Source: a bacterium (GTDB taxonomy: Bacteria; Patescibacteria; Microgenomatia; Levybacterales; UBA12049). Taken from it: DNA of 64,000 nt. Positions 56,897 to 64,000 of this stretch are shown here, one piece after another. A model generated the notes under the pieces. That model saw nothing but the letters and a program-made list of their open reading frames with translations, ran no database searches and was not told where the DNA came from. The position numbers and the translations under genes are program-made. Within the stretch, counting starts at the first letter, position 1. The number at the start of each line of letters is the position of its first letter. The stretch lies in assembly GCA_021777565.1 (NCBI GenBank), contig JAJYDJ010000002.1:199414-263413 (forward strand), read 5' to 3'.

Positions 56897-58552
56897 GTGA
56901 AAAGATTTTTCTCTTCTCAGTGGTGTATTGTAATCGCTATTTTTCTTCTGGCACTTGGTATTCGTGTGATTAGCTTGTCTAGCCTCCCAAATGGATTTCA
57001 TATTGATGAAGTCATGACTGGCTATGTGGGGAGACTCATCCTTTTGACCGGGAGAGACATCTATGGGAATCATTGGCCACTCTGGTACTTTAATACTTTT
57101 GGTGATTATCGCGTTATTGCACCGTTTTATATCAATGGACTTTCGACGTTTATATTTGGTGTAAACATTTTTGCCATACGATTCCCTGCTGCCCTTTTTG
57201 GGGCATTGATTGTATTCCCAATGTACACGATCAGTAAGTCAATTTTTGGGAAAAATTATTTTGCCTATGTCCCTCCCCTTCTTTTGGCAGTATTGCCTTG
57301 GCATATCATTCTCTCTCGTGCAACATCAGAGGGAATTATGGGGTTAACGGTGCTCCTGACTGGTATGGCTTTTTTGGTAGCATCCATTCAAAACAAGAAG
57401 ATGTTACACATTCTAGTTGGGACAGTTCTTCTTGCAGTGACTTATTTTTTATACCCTTCATTTCGTGTCTTAGCACCTCTGTCCTTAATACCATTTATTT
57501 TTATTGCATCAGAAAAGAAGAAATGGTATGCCATCATGCTTCTCTTGCTGCTAGTTCTGACGTACTGTGTCGGGAATACGGTATGGGGGAGAGGGAGATT
57601 TGAACAAACCTCTATTTTCTCTGGTACCACAGCACAGCAGGTAGCCGCACGTACCCAAGGGCTCTCCTTTGCAGAAGGGCCATCTCATATTGTCCTTGCA
57701 AAGATATTTGACAATAAAGCAGTCGCCTATTCAAATATTTTGTTAAACAATTATTTAGTTTACTTCTCACCACAATTTCTGTACGGGAACGAAAGATTCC
57801 CAGACCGTTATGTTGTCCCTTACTTCGGACTTTTGTTCGGAGCACTGATACTTCTTTTGACAGGACTGTTACTTCCACGGATAAAAGAAGAGAATCTTTC
57901 TTGGTATCTTGCCTGTTGGTATTTTCTTATCATTGCGCCACTCCCTGGTATGCTTACGGCAGATGATATCCCAAATCTTCATCGTGTTCTTTTTATGATG
58001 ATACCTTTTGTTTTGATGGGAACCTATGGACTGAAGCGATGGTTATCTCTCTTTAAGAGATGGCCAGTTGCTCGTAATGGGTTTATTGTACTCTGCGTGA
58101 TAGCGGGGCTTGGGGAGTTGGTCTTTTTTGGCCATGCGTATGCAGTACAATCACCATCCTACAGAAGTGAAGCCCGTAATGATGGGTATATTGCCCTTGT
58201 ATCTTATTTAAAGCAAGCTCATGAGAACAATATCCCACTTCTTATTTCAGCGCAAGATAGCGTGGCCATATATTATCTTTTCTTTACGAATAATTTTGAT
58301 CAGAAGTATGCAGGGGCCTTCAAAGGTGACGTGAAAATAGGACAAATTGATAACATGACTTTTACGGACATGTGGTGCCCATCAACAATTTATGCAAAGG
58401 ACCCTTACAAACCTCCCGTTACGATTGTTGAATATGGAGACTGTAAAGTCCCTTCAACGTATAAAATAGAGAAGGTAATTATGAGAAAAGATAGTACAAC
58501 TGCCTTCCATGTCCTCACCTGGCAAGGGCTCCCACCAGGGGCACAAAATTAG
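56897..58552 (+). CDS. Membrane glycosyltransferase, GT39/ArnT-like
   Basis: 551 residues with 10-12 membrane helices. The N-terminal outer loop has GFHIDEVMTGYVGRLILLTGRDIYGN, where the Asp-Glu pair is the catalytic motif of GT-C glycosyltransferases of the GT39/PMT/ArnT type. A C-terminal soluble segment (about 440-551) contains ISAQDSVAIYYLFF and cysteines. It should transfer a sugar from a polyprenyl-phosphate donor to an outer-surface acceptor, and the polyprenyl synthase at 7051 could feed such donors (inference). Starts with GTG. Confidence 0.85.
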   Translation: MKRFFSSQWCIVIAIFLLALGIRVISLSSLPNGFHIDEVMTGYVGRLILLTGRDIYGNHWPLWYFNTFGDYRVIAPFYINGLSTFIFGVNIFAIRFPAALFGALIVFPMYTISKSIFGKNYFAYVPPLLLAVLPWHIILSRATSEGIMGLTVLLTGMAFLVASIQNKKMLHILVGTVLLAVTYFLYPSFRVLAPLSLIPFIFIASEKKKWYAIMLLLLLVLTYCVGNTVWGRGRFEQTSIFSGTTAQQVAARTQGLSFAEGPSHIVLAKIFDNKAVAYSNILLNNYLVYFSPQFLYGNERFPDRYVVPYFGLLFGALILLLTGLLLPRIKEENLSWYLACWYFLIIAPLPGMLTADDIPNLHRVLFMMIPFVLMGTYGLKRWLSLFKRWPVARNGFIVLCVIAGLGELVFFGHAYAVQSPSYRSEARNDGYIALVSYLKQAHENNIPLLISAQDSVAIYYLFFTNNFDQKYAGAFKGDVKIGQIDNMTFTDMWCPSTIYAKDPYKPPVTIVEYGDCKVPSTYKIEKVIMRKDSTTAFHVLTWQGLPPGAQN

Positions 58553-58564
58553 AAGTGAAAAAGT

Positions 58565-59497
58565 TTAATTGACAACACTTTGAGGATTTCCTTGGCAGAC
58601 CGCAATTACATTCTCAACCCACATGGTCATAAGATTATCAAGGGATTGTTGAGTGAACCAGGCAACAGTTACTGATGGCCAAACATTTCCCACGTATTCA
58701 GATACCGGTTTAGCATTGTCACCTTCAAATGCATACCCGCTAATTTTATTCTCAGCAACTAACTTTAGAAGGTAGTCTTCGTCAAATATGACTTTTATTC
58801 TGTTCAATCCAATGAATAATGCATCTTTACGAAGTAAGTCAAGCTTGTCATTCCCAAGTAGTCCTTTCGTTTCGTTGTTTTCTATGAGTGCGGGGATAAT
58901 TATCTGAGATGACTTTAATAGTTCATCAAGCTCTTTGTACTCAAAACGATCATCTCGAGACGACTTAGACCAATACGTTACGTTGGCGCCAAGTCCTTGA
59001 AAATTTTCTGCAATTCTTTTCCCAATTCGTCCAAGTCCAATAATGCCGACAGTACTTCCTCTTATTTGAAGTGGTTGTGTGTCCCAATTGATCTGCCAAT
59101 TATTTTTCATGTGAAGAGGTATCCTTCTAGCAATCTGCATACTCAATGCTACTGCGTATTCAGCAACAGAATCTGTTGAAAATCCTGCACAGTTAATTGC
59201 AAGAATACCCTTCTCTTTAAGAAGTACTGGCTTGATCCAATCATAAGAAGTAGATGATGTAACAACTGCTTTTACATTTTTAACAAGTTCACCGAGTGAT
59301 TCAACATCAAGATCCCATTCAAACGCATCGGGATCAACTGCAAGGACTTTGTCTTCAGTGTCAGTTTGCAAGGCTTGAATATCTGCAAGTTTTCCTTTAT
59401 GCGAAATGGTGATTACTTCTCCAAAATCTTTTAACTTCTCAATTGCGTCTTTAGGTAAAAGAGGTATATCTCCAGGATAGATAAAATATATATGCAT
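58565..59497 (-). CDS. D-2-hydroxyacid-dehydrogenase-like protein with altered catalytic site
   Basis: 310 residues. The NAD-binding GLGRIGKRIAENFQGLGA (Rossmann GxGxxG, about 157-175) is intact and GLNRIKVIFDEDYLL aligns with the NxSRGxxVDExAL segment including the Arg. At the family's catalytic histidine (TPHIAWxT) this protein reads SVTVAWFT, so the His is lost. It may bind NAD without normal dehydrogenase activity, or use another residue. Start 59497 (MHIYFIYPGD) lies 4 nt after the EamA stop; the two form an operon. Confidence 0.85.
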   Translation of the reverse strand: MHIYFIYPGDIPLLPKDAIEKLKDFGEVITISHKGKLADIQALQTDTEDKVLAVDPDAFEWDLDVESLGELVKNVKAVVTSSTSYDWIKPVLLKEKGILAINCAGFSTDSVAEYAVALSMQIARRIPLHMKNNWQINWDTQPLQIRGSTVGIIGLGRIGKRIAENFQGLGANVTYWSKSSRDDRFEYKELDELLKSSQIIIPALIENNETKGLLGNDKLDLLRKDALFIGLNRIKVIFDEDYLLKLVAENKISGYAFEGDNAKPVSEYVGNVWPSVTVAWFTQQSLDNLMTMWVENVIAVCQGNPQSVVN

Positions 59498-59501
59498 ACT
59501 A

Positions 59502-60359
59502 TTATTTAATTTTAACAGTTGTGATGTAAATTGCAATTATGATTTCTACAGCACCAATAATAAAAAGAAGTGTCGGTATCTCTTTAAAGAAAATAAGACC
59601 CAAGAGTGCTCCAACAATTGGTTCAAGCATCAAAATCATAGTGCCGGTACCGGCAGAGACAGTAAGAAAACCTTTATTTGTTAAGTAATATGCGGCAAAA
59701 TTAAAGACGCCAAAAATGAGGATTAACATGCCATTGAACGGATTTAAGTGAATAGCTTGATGTTCCAAGAAGATGGCGCCAAATGCACTCGTAAGCATTG
59801 CTATGCTGACACTCCAGAAAGTTATACTCTCTGGAGAATATCCTCTCTTAAGAAGAACACGGCTCCCAATCACATATATCCCAAAACAGGTTGATGCTAA
59901 GAATGCGAGTGTATTCCCCCAAAGGTACTGTCCAAGCTGTGTGGGATTAAATATCAAAATTAAAACACAGAAAAGGAGCACCATGGCAATTGCAAGATTT
60001 TTTGTAATCTTCTCTTTTAAAATGAAAGCAGCCAGAATGCCAGTTATGATGGGGTAGGACGAAAAGATAAATACAACGTTACCAATAGTACTATGGTAAA
60101 TTGCATAAGTATAAAGCATGATCTGAAGCCCATATCCAACGACGCCCATGATCAAGATGACCAGATAGTCACTTTTTGTCTTAAGCAATAGATTTTGTTT
60201 TTTTTGGATAGTTACTGCTCCCATGAGTGCGCAGGCGATAATGAGGCGTAAAAATGTCTGCCCAAAAGGGGCTAAATCTGTGCTCAGAAATCGCACAAGT
60301 ATGCCCATTGAGCCATAGCAACACGCTGCCAGAACTAAATAAAGGTAACCTTTTTTCAT
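59502..60359 (-). CDS. EamA-family (DMT) permease
   Basis: 285 residues, ten membrane helices as two EamA repeats. GYLYLVLAACCYGSMGILVRFL begins repeat 1; NTLAFLASTCFGIYVIGSRVLL begins repeat 2; ALLGLIFFKEIPT matches the family end motif. It moves small metabolites such as amino acids or nucleotide-sugars. It is divergently arranged with a TrmB-family regulator, which may control it. Its promoter is not clear. Confidence 0.88.
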   Translation of the reverse strand: MKKGYLYLVLAACCYGSMGILVRFLSTDLAPFGQTFLRLIIACALMGAVTIQKKQNLLLKTKSDYLVILIMGVVGYGLQIMLYTYAIYHSTIGNVVFIFSSYPIITGILAAFILKEKITKNLAIAMVLLFCVLILIFNPTQLGQYLWGNTLAFLASTCFGIYVIGSRVLLKRGYSPESITFWSVSIAMLTSAFGAIFLEHQAIHLNPFNGMLILIFGVFNFAAYYLTNKGFLTVSAGTGTMILMLEPIVGALLGLIFFKEIPTLLFIIGAVEIIIAIYITTVKIK

Positions 60360-60391
60360 AAGAAGAAGTTTACAAGAGTGGGTAGGAGTTG

Positions 60392-60397
60392 TATAAT
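60392..60397 (+). promoter_or_regulatory. -10 box of the TrmB-family gene
   Basis: TGTATAAT region; TATAAT predicts +1 near 60404, a 5-nt leader before ATG 60409. Confidence 0.6.
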
Positions 60398-60423
60398 TGA
60401 CGTCGGATATGTCCGACAGGTCA
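60398..60423 (+). promoter_or_regulatory. Dyad operator over the TrmB start codon
   Basis: TGAC, GTCGGA, loop TATG, TCCGAC, AG, GTCA. The inner GTCGGA/TCCGAC arms (60402-60407 and 60412-60417) are perfect; TGAC/GTCA extend them across a 2-nt bulge. The start codon lies in the loop, and the dyad lies just downstream of the -10. Confidence 0.65.
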
Positions 60424-61212
60424 TTACAACTGCAACTAGAGTCCTTTGGTCTTCATGAAATTGAAGCAAAAATTTATCTGTATTTGGTTAATAAGGAACC
60501 ACAGACGATATTAGAGATAGCTCGTGCACTAGGGCTTCCAAGGACCTCAATATATGATAACAGTACTAAATTGCTGGAGAAAGGGTTAGTTCGCAAAGAG
60601 ATTGGATACAAAACCCAGAAATTTCAGGCGGCACCACTAGCCATGATAGAGGGTCTCATCGATAAAGAAAGGGAGAGAATAACCCAGATGGAAGATGATT
60701 TGAGTAAGCTTCAGCAAAATCTTGCACATGCATTTATACCGAATGCAACAACACAGGTCAGATATTATCATGGCGTTCAAGGATTTCAGCAAATGATGTG
60801 GAATGCACTCGATGCTGAGAAAGAGTTAATTGGGTATTCACAATTCGGCCGGGTAGAGGTGGTGGGTGAGAAATTTGCACTCAGGCACCACGAGGAAACT
60901 AAAAATCGGAAGTTAGTTGATAGAGTGATTACAAATCCAAGAAAGGATATTATCGACTTTCTAAGTCTACCTATAGAAATCGAGAGAAGAACGTATCAAC
61001 ATATTCGTTTTGTCGATCAAAAAGATTTATATGTCTCTGGAGATGTAACGATTTACAACAACGTGTTTGCTGTGTGTTACTGGCAACAAGGAGAAGTCGT
61101 TGGGGTTGAAATTGAAAATGCGGAATTAGTTAAGCAACAGAAAAGTATTTTTGAACAAATGTGGCAGATTGCACAACCGTGGGATTCTTATTTGCTAAGT
61201 GAAAATTTGTAG
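60409..61212 (+). CDS. TrmB-family transcriptional regulator
   Basis: 267 residues. N-terminal winged helix: FGLHEIEAKIYLYLVNKEPQTILEIARALGLPRTSIYDNSTKLLEKGLV (about 11-60), followed by a short coiled coil and a C-terminal sensor-like domain with TTQVRYYHGVQGFQQMM. TrmB proteins bind dyads and respond to sugars or other metabolites. Neighbours suggest control of itself and of the divergent permease-dehydrogenase operon. Its 3' end overlaps the convergent fusion gene by 25 nt. Confidence 0.88.
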   Translation: MSDRSLQLQLESFGLHEIEAKIYLYLVNKEPQTILEIARALGLPRTSIYDNSTKLLEKGLVRKEIGYKTQKFQAAPLAMIEGLIDKERERITQMEDDLSKLQQNLAHAFIPNATTQVRYYHGVQGFQQMMWNALDAEKELIGYSQFGRVEVVGEKFALRHHEETKNRKLVDRVITNPRKDIIDFLSLPIEIERRTYQHIRFVDQKDLYVSGDVTIYNNVFAVCYWQQGEVVGVEIENAELVKQQKSIFEQMWQIAQPWDSYLLSENL

Positions 61213-62828
61213 TCGTTGAAGTGGTACTTCATCCTGAGTTTAGAAATATTCAGTGACAGGTAGGAATTTATAGTAGGATCATCGATAGTTTTGTTTTTCC
61301 CAATCTTTTTTACTGCTTGTTGCAACAACTCAACGTATACGAGAAATCTTTCCAGAGCTTGTTGTTGAAACTCAGATAATTCTTTAATTTTGATTTTTTC
61401 GATAATCTGTTCAATTGGTGTATCAACATTTCTTTGGAAATAATGCAATCTGTTGCGAAAGGTTGCCAGACTCCTTTTGTACAGTTCCTGGTCAAGTTCT
61501 TGTGCTTTTTTGCGATTGCCAATAACTTCTTGAAAGCCTGCCATCATGAGGAGTTTGGTTCTATCAATCATTGATCCGCCAGCACTGTCTTTCTCTGGGA
61601 CAGAAATATTCATAATTTCATTTTGTGCACGAGCAATTGAGGGGAGAAAACAAGCAAGTGCACCCTCAAAAGATTTTCTCATGTAAAGTTGAGTAAATTC
61701 TTTAGCCCTATCACAGTACCCATCAACCAATTGCCCTTCTGGAGACTTTCCTCTTCTTCTTGCACGTATGCCATCCAAAACATCAATACCGCTGGCATAG
61801 CCAATTAACAAGAGCCCATGTAGTCGTGTTGACATCTGAGATGACGTAAGTAATTGTGCTCCTTTTCTCATCTTTTTAAGTCCCAAAAGCGAGACTTCAT
61901 TGGCTGAGAGTTTAGGATCTACAATAATATCCAAAAGAGATTCTACATACCTCTCAATCGTTCTTAGTGGGCTATTTTGTGCAGGAGAGTAGTAAGATTT
62001 TCCAAGCGATTTTCTGAGAACATTGAGTATCGTCTGTGGTCCTTCATCTTCAGATATTTGTACGTGAAGTTTTTTACCGGTGATACGCGCCATAACTGTT
62101 GGGTGTACCAGATATTGATGGAGTGTGATATTTTTATCTGGAGATTTCATAGAAAGCATAGGAATATCTATAGATCCATCACCGAAAAGATAAACCTTGA
62201 GCGTTTTCTGTTCGAGATTTGCATACGCTTTTTTTATCATGTGCATAACTGCAGATTCTTTATTGGCTCGGGGTGAACCGATGAAGACACCTCCTGAAAA
62301 GACATCCTCATCGTTGGGTTTAATAACACTTTCACTATAAAAAACATGCCCATCTTTCCCGTATTCTTTTTCTAATTTATTCATTTCAGGTACAAGCTTG
62401 GTGTACGGTGTGTTAAAAAAAGTTGTCGCGTACATATACGGACTAATTTTCTTTAATTGTTTCCCCAGAACGGGTGGAGGAGGTGTAATAGATTTCTCAT
62501 CTGACAAGAAATGTTCTTCTTGATAGTGACCACTTGTGTCCTTCCATCGAACTTTAGTACCACCACCATAAATGATGGCATCAGGCTTGGGAAATCCTTC
62601 AAGCATTACTTCCAGATCTCTCCCCCAATGCCAATAAAAACGACCTGTCACCAGTACGAATGGGATATGGTTCTCTTGAAGAAGTTGGTAAGTCTGAAAG
62701 TTGAAAAAAGGTGCCTTAAGAAAGCGATGATCGAGAGTAAATATAGTACCGTCAATGTCGAAAAAACACATCGCTGCGCTACCAAATTGGTTCATTTGCC
62801 GAGTCAATTTTTGCTGGATGGTTGTCAT
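61188..62828 (-). CDS. HAD-IIB phosphatase fused to a CDP-alcohol phosphotransferase-like domain
   Basis: 546 residues. HAD part: DIDGT at 24-28, LVTGR at 59-63, C2-type cap, GDGSIDIPML at 216-225. From about 325 a region matches the CDP-alcohol phosphotransferase signature: D352-G353-x2-A356-R357-x7-G365-x3-D369-x3-D373, one residue shorter than the usual DGx2ARx8Gx3Dx3D, then IARAQNE (398-404) and GGSMIDRTKLL (417-427), like the ARAE/ERLxL region. The membrane helices typical of that family are only weakly hydrophobic here, and the C-terminus is a charged helical region. Substrates unknown. Start fixed by a leaderless promoter. Confidence 0.75.
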   Translation of the reverse strand: MTTIQQKLTRQMNQFGSAAMCFFDIDGTIFTLDHRFLKAPFFNFQTYQLLQENHIPFVLVTGRFYWHWGRDLEVMLEGFPKPDAIIYGGGTKVRWKDTSGHYQEEHFLSDEKSITPPPPVLGKQLKKISPYMYATTFFNTPYTKLVPEMNKLEKEYGKDGHVFYSESVIKPNDEDVFSGGVFIGSPRANKESAVMHMIKKAYANLEQKTLKVYLFGDGSIDIPMLSMKSPDKNITLHQYLVHPTVMARITGKKLHVQISEDEGPQTILNVLRKSLGKSYYSPAQNSPLRTIERYVESLLDIIVDPKLSANEVSLLGLKKMRKGAQLLTSSQMSTRLHGLLLIGYASGIDVLDGIRARRRGKSPEGQLVDGYCDRAKEFTQLYMRKSFEGALACFLPSIARAQNEIMNISVPEKDSAGGSMIDRTKLLMMAGFQEVIGNRKKAQELDQELYKRSLATFRNRLHYFQRNVDTPIEQIIEKIKIKELSEFQQQALERFLVYVELLQQAVKKIGKNKTIDDPTINSYLSLNISKLRMKYHFNDYKFSLSK

Positions 62829-62834
62829 ATCTGT

Positions 62835-62840
62835 ATTATA
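62835..62840 (-). promoter_or_regulatory. Leaderless promoter of the HAD fusion gene
   Basis: Minus-strand TATAAT ending 6 nt before ATG 62828; divergent with 62864. Confidence 0.7.
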
Positions 62841-62863
62841 CGGCAATTTTCAAATCTTCGTGT

Positions 62864-62869
62864 TACAAT
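62864..62869 (+). promoter_or_regulatory. Leaderless promoter of the kinase-like gene
   Basis: TGTTACAAT (extended -10) ending 6 nt before ATG 62876. Confidence 0.7.
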
Positions 62870-62875
62870 CAGGCT

Positions 62876-63706
62876 ATGCGTGGAGATCCAAGAAAACTCA
62901 TTACAGCAGGCGTGCGCGAAGCTGCTTCATTTGTCGCGCGGGTTGGTGAAACAATGCGGTCTAAATACATATGGACACATACCGAGATGGAGCAGGCGAT
63001 AGGATATTTGATTTACGTACGGGAGTATCTCAAGCATCAAAAAGGTAAACATGTAACGTTTCAAGAGATTTTCGGGACAAGTGGAGAATTTTTCGAAGTA
63101 AAGCATTTTAAAAGAGGTTTTAATTCAAAATCAATTACATTTAAAACAATTGTAAATGACGAAGTGAGAAAATGGGTATTAAAGATTGGTCATAGAATTT
63201 CACCTGTTGTCGATTTTGGTGATCCATCAACAGAAGCATACTCTAAAGAGTATGAGGAACGTCTCAATATGTTGCGAGAAAAAATATCGACAATCCCTGC
63301 GCTTGCGTTTTTACTTCCTGAACCTCAAGAGGTCGTGTGGGCAGTTTTGCGAGAAGAAGGGGAACAGACAGCCACAACATTAGTTGTCCAACCTTTTGTG
63401 CATGTTATCAAAACGAGAATGGCAAAGAAAAAACTTTCGGAGAAACAGAGAAAAACACTCTTAAAAGAATTTGAGGCATTTAAAAAACTCACTGGTGATC
63501 TCGCACAGGCTCATAACTTACAGCCAGATCTTTTAGGAGAAGGTAATCTCGAAATTATGGAGAAAGATGGTGCGTATCATCTGGTGCTTTTAGATAGCGG
63601 ATTTGTAAATCTTGATGCTCCACTTCCTATCACTCATGCCGTAATGCATTTTGCTGGGCAGCAGACGCTAGCAAATACAGAGAATCTTATCAGGAAGATT
63701 TTGTAA
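62876..63706 (+). CDS. Divergent protein-kinase-like fold protein (hypothetical)
   Basis: 276 residues. An N-terminal helical part (1-70) precedes features placed as in protein-kinase-like/aminoglycoside-phosphotransferase folds: Lys103 in a beta strand (RKWVLKIG), a helix-C-like acidic stretch (SKEYEERLNML), a hinge-like TLVVQPFV, and D218-x5-N224 (PDLLGEGN) followed by D240 in LVLLDSG, resembling the catalytic loop and the metal-binding Asp. This is a motif-level call with no database support. It is divergent from the HAD fusion gene (48 nt between start codons). Confidence 0.5.
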   Translation: MRGDPRKLITAGVREAASFVARVGETMRSKYIWTHTEMEQAIGYLIYVREYLKHQKGKHVTFQEIFGTSGEFFEVKHFKRGFNSKSITFKTIVNDEVRKWVLKIGHRISPVVDFGDPSTEAYSKEYEERLNMLREKISTIPALAFLLPEPQEVVWAVLREEGEQTATTLVVQPFVHVIKTRMAKKKLSEKQRKTLLKEFEAFKKLTGDLAQAHNLQPDLLGEGNLEIMEKDGAYHLVLLDSGFVNLDAPLPITHAVMHFAGQQTLANTENLIRKIL

Positions 63707-64000
63707 TTATCCAGTAAATTTATTGTGTAGAGAGACGAAAAGTCTACTTATTCCTTTCCCATGTGCAAGATATTCACCGATAGTTGCCCAGTAGAGTGAC
63801 ATAAAAAGCTGTTTGCCCTTCACCATAGAATCGGCGGAAGAATGGAGATCGTGTACATATTTCTCCCAGGTCCCGTAATACATGTCTGAAAGGTAATCAA
63901 TGTGATGCTTTTTACCTTCTTTGATGATATCAGTCACGAGCTTTTTTATAAGTATGACTTTTTTCTCATCTTTTGGTTTTACTCCACTTGGACTACGGAA
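63707..64000 (-). CDS. Hypothetical protein, 5' end beyond the window
   Basis: The frame is open from the window edge (codon at 64000-63998) to TAA 63709-63707, so at least 97 residues are present and the start is missing. The visible part is basic and helical (VKPKDEKKVILIKKLVTDIIKEGKKHH, then GTWEKYVHDLHSSADSMVKGKQLF and HGKGISRLFVSLHNKF). A GTG at 63937 is an internal valine in this reading. Family not recognised. Its stop abuts the stop of the kinase-like gene. Confidence 0.55.
   Translation of the reverse strand, partial: FRSPSGVKPKDEKKVILIKKLVTDIIKEGKKHHIDYLSDMYYGTWEKYVHDLHSSADSMVKGKQLFMSLYWATIGEYLAHGKGISRLFVSLHNKFTG

Noticed and set aside
58565..64000. Accessory end as a defence island or prophage
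   Set aside because: No nuclease, integrase, phage or toxin-antitoxin signatures were seen; genes look metabolic or regulatory.

Overview
The window is a compact, almost gap-free bacterial segment that reads as a Candidate Phyla Radiation (Patescibacteria) genome, most likely of the Microgenomates type (lineage is inference). The signs are: a near-complete ribosomal-protein supercluster without uL30 (rpmD), small proteins with trimmed domains (LID-less adenylate kinase, RNase Y without membrane anchor, ClpB without N-domain), lysine-rich low-complexity tails, many CPR-style hypothetical proteins, and TGA used as a normal stop (for example infA), which argues against the UGA-glycine lineages. 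No insertion sequence, CRISPR array or prophage was seen.

Layout. 1-12,062: the ancestral str order rpsL-rpsG-fusA-tuf-rpsJ is kept but broken up by inserted housekeeping and accessory genes (HAD phosphatase, metallo-hydrolase, cyclophilin, polyprenyl synthase, rRNA-methylase-like enzyme, GNAT, PIG-L deacetylase, AlkA-like glycosylase). 12,063-27,677: the S10-spc-alpha cluster rplC to rpsI, with secY, adk, map, infA and rpoA in their usual places. 27,678-36,792: SurA-like protein, tRNA-Pro(GGG), recA, recX, RNase Y, HU, a three-gene ABC-2 exporter and an AI-2E family permease. 36,792-48,195: RNase P RNA, a UvrD-type helicase-nuclease, an MsbA-like exporter, rmuC, tsaD, DUF192 protein, MFS transporter, serS and prmC. 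48,196-58,552: a 26-residue basic protein, secA, small enzymes, an RsmB-like methyltransferase, clpB and a membrane glycosyltransferase. 58,553-64,000: an accessory end with a TrmB regulator divergent from a permease/dehydrogenase pair, then a HAD/CDP-alcohol-phosphotransferase-like fusion divergent from a kinase-like protein.

Gene expression. The strongest signal that the gene list does not explain is promoter placement. In at least 21 transcription units a -10 hexamer (TATAAT, TATACT, TACAAT, TAGAAT and similar, often with an upstream TGn) ends exactly 6 nt before the start codon, so that +1 should fall on the first base of the start codon. Several more units are within a few nucleotides of this. 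Operon-internal genes, and a few genes with TTGACA-type promoters and real leaders (HU, the tiny basic protein, the gene at 5568), instead carry strong AGGAGGT Shine-Dalgarno sequences. This two-way system also fixes many start codons. Other control elements are a CIRCE operator at clpB, a dyad over the trmB start codon, terminator-like hairpins in front of rplC and rplQ, and a structured leader before the RNase Y gene.
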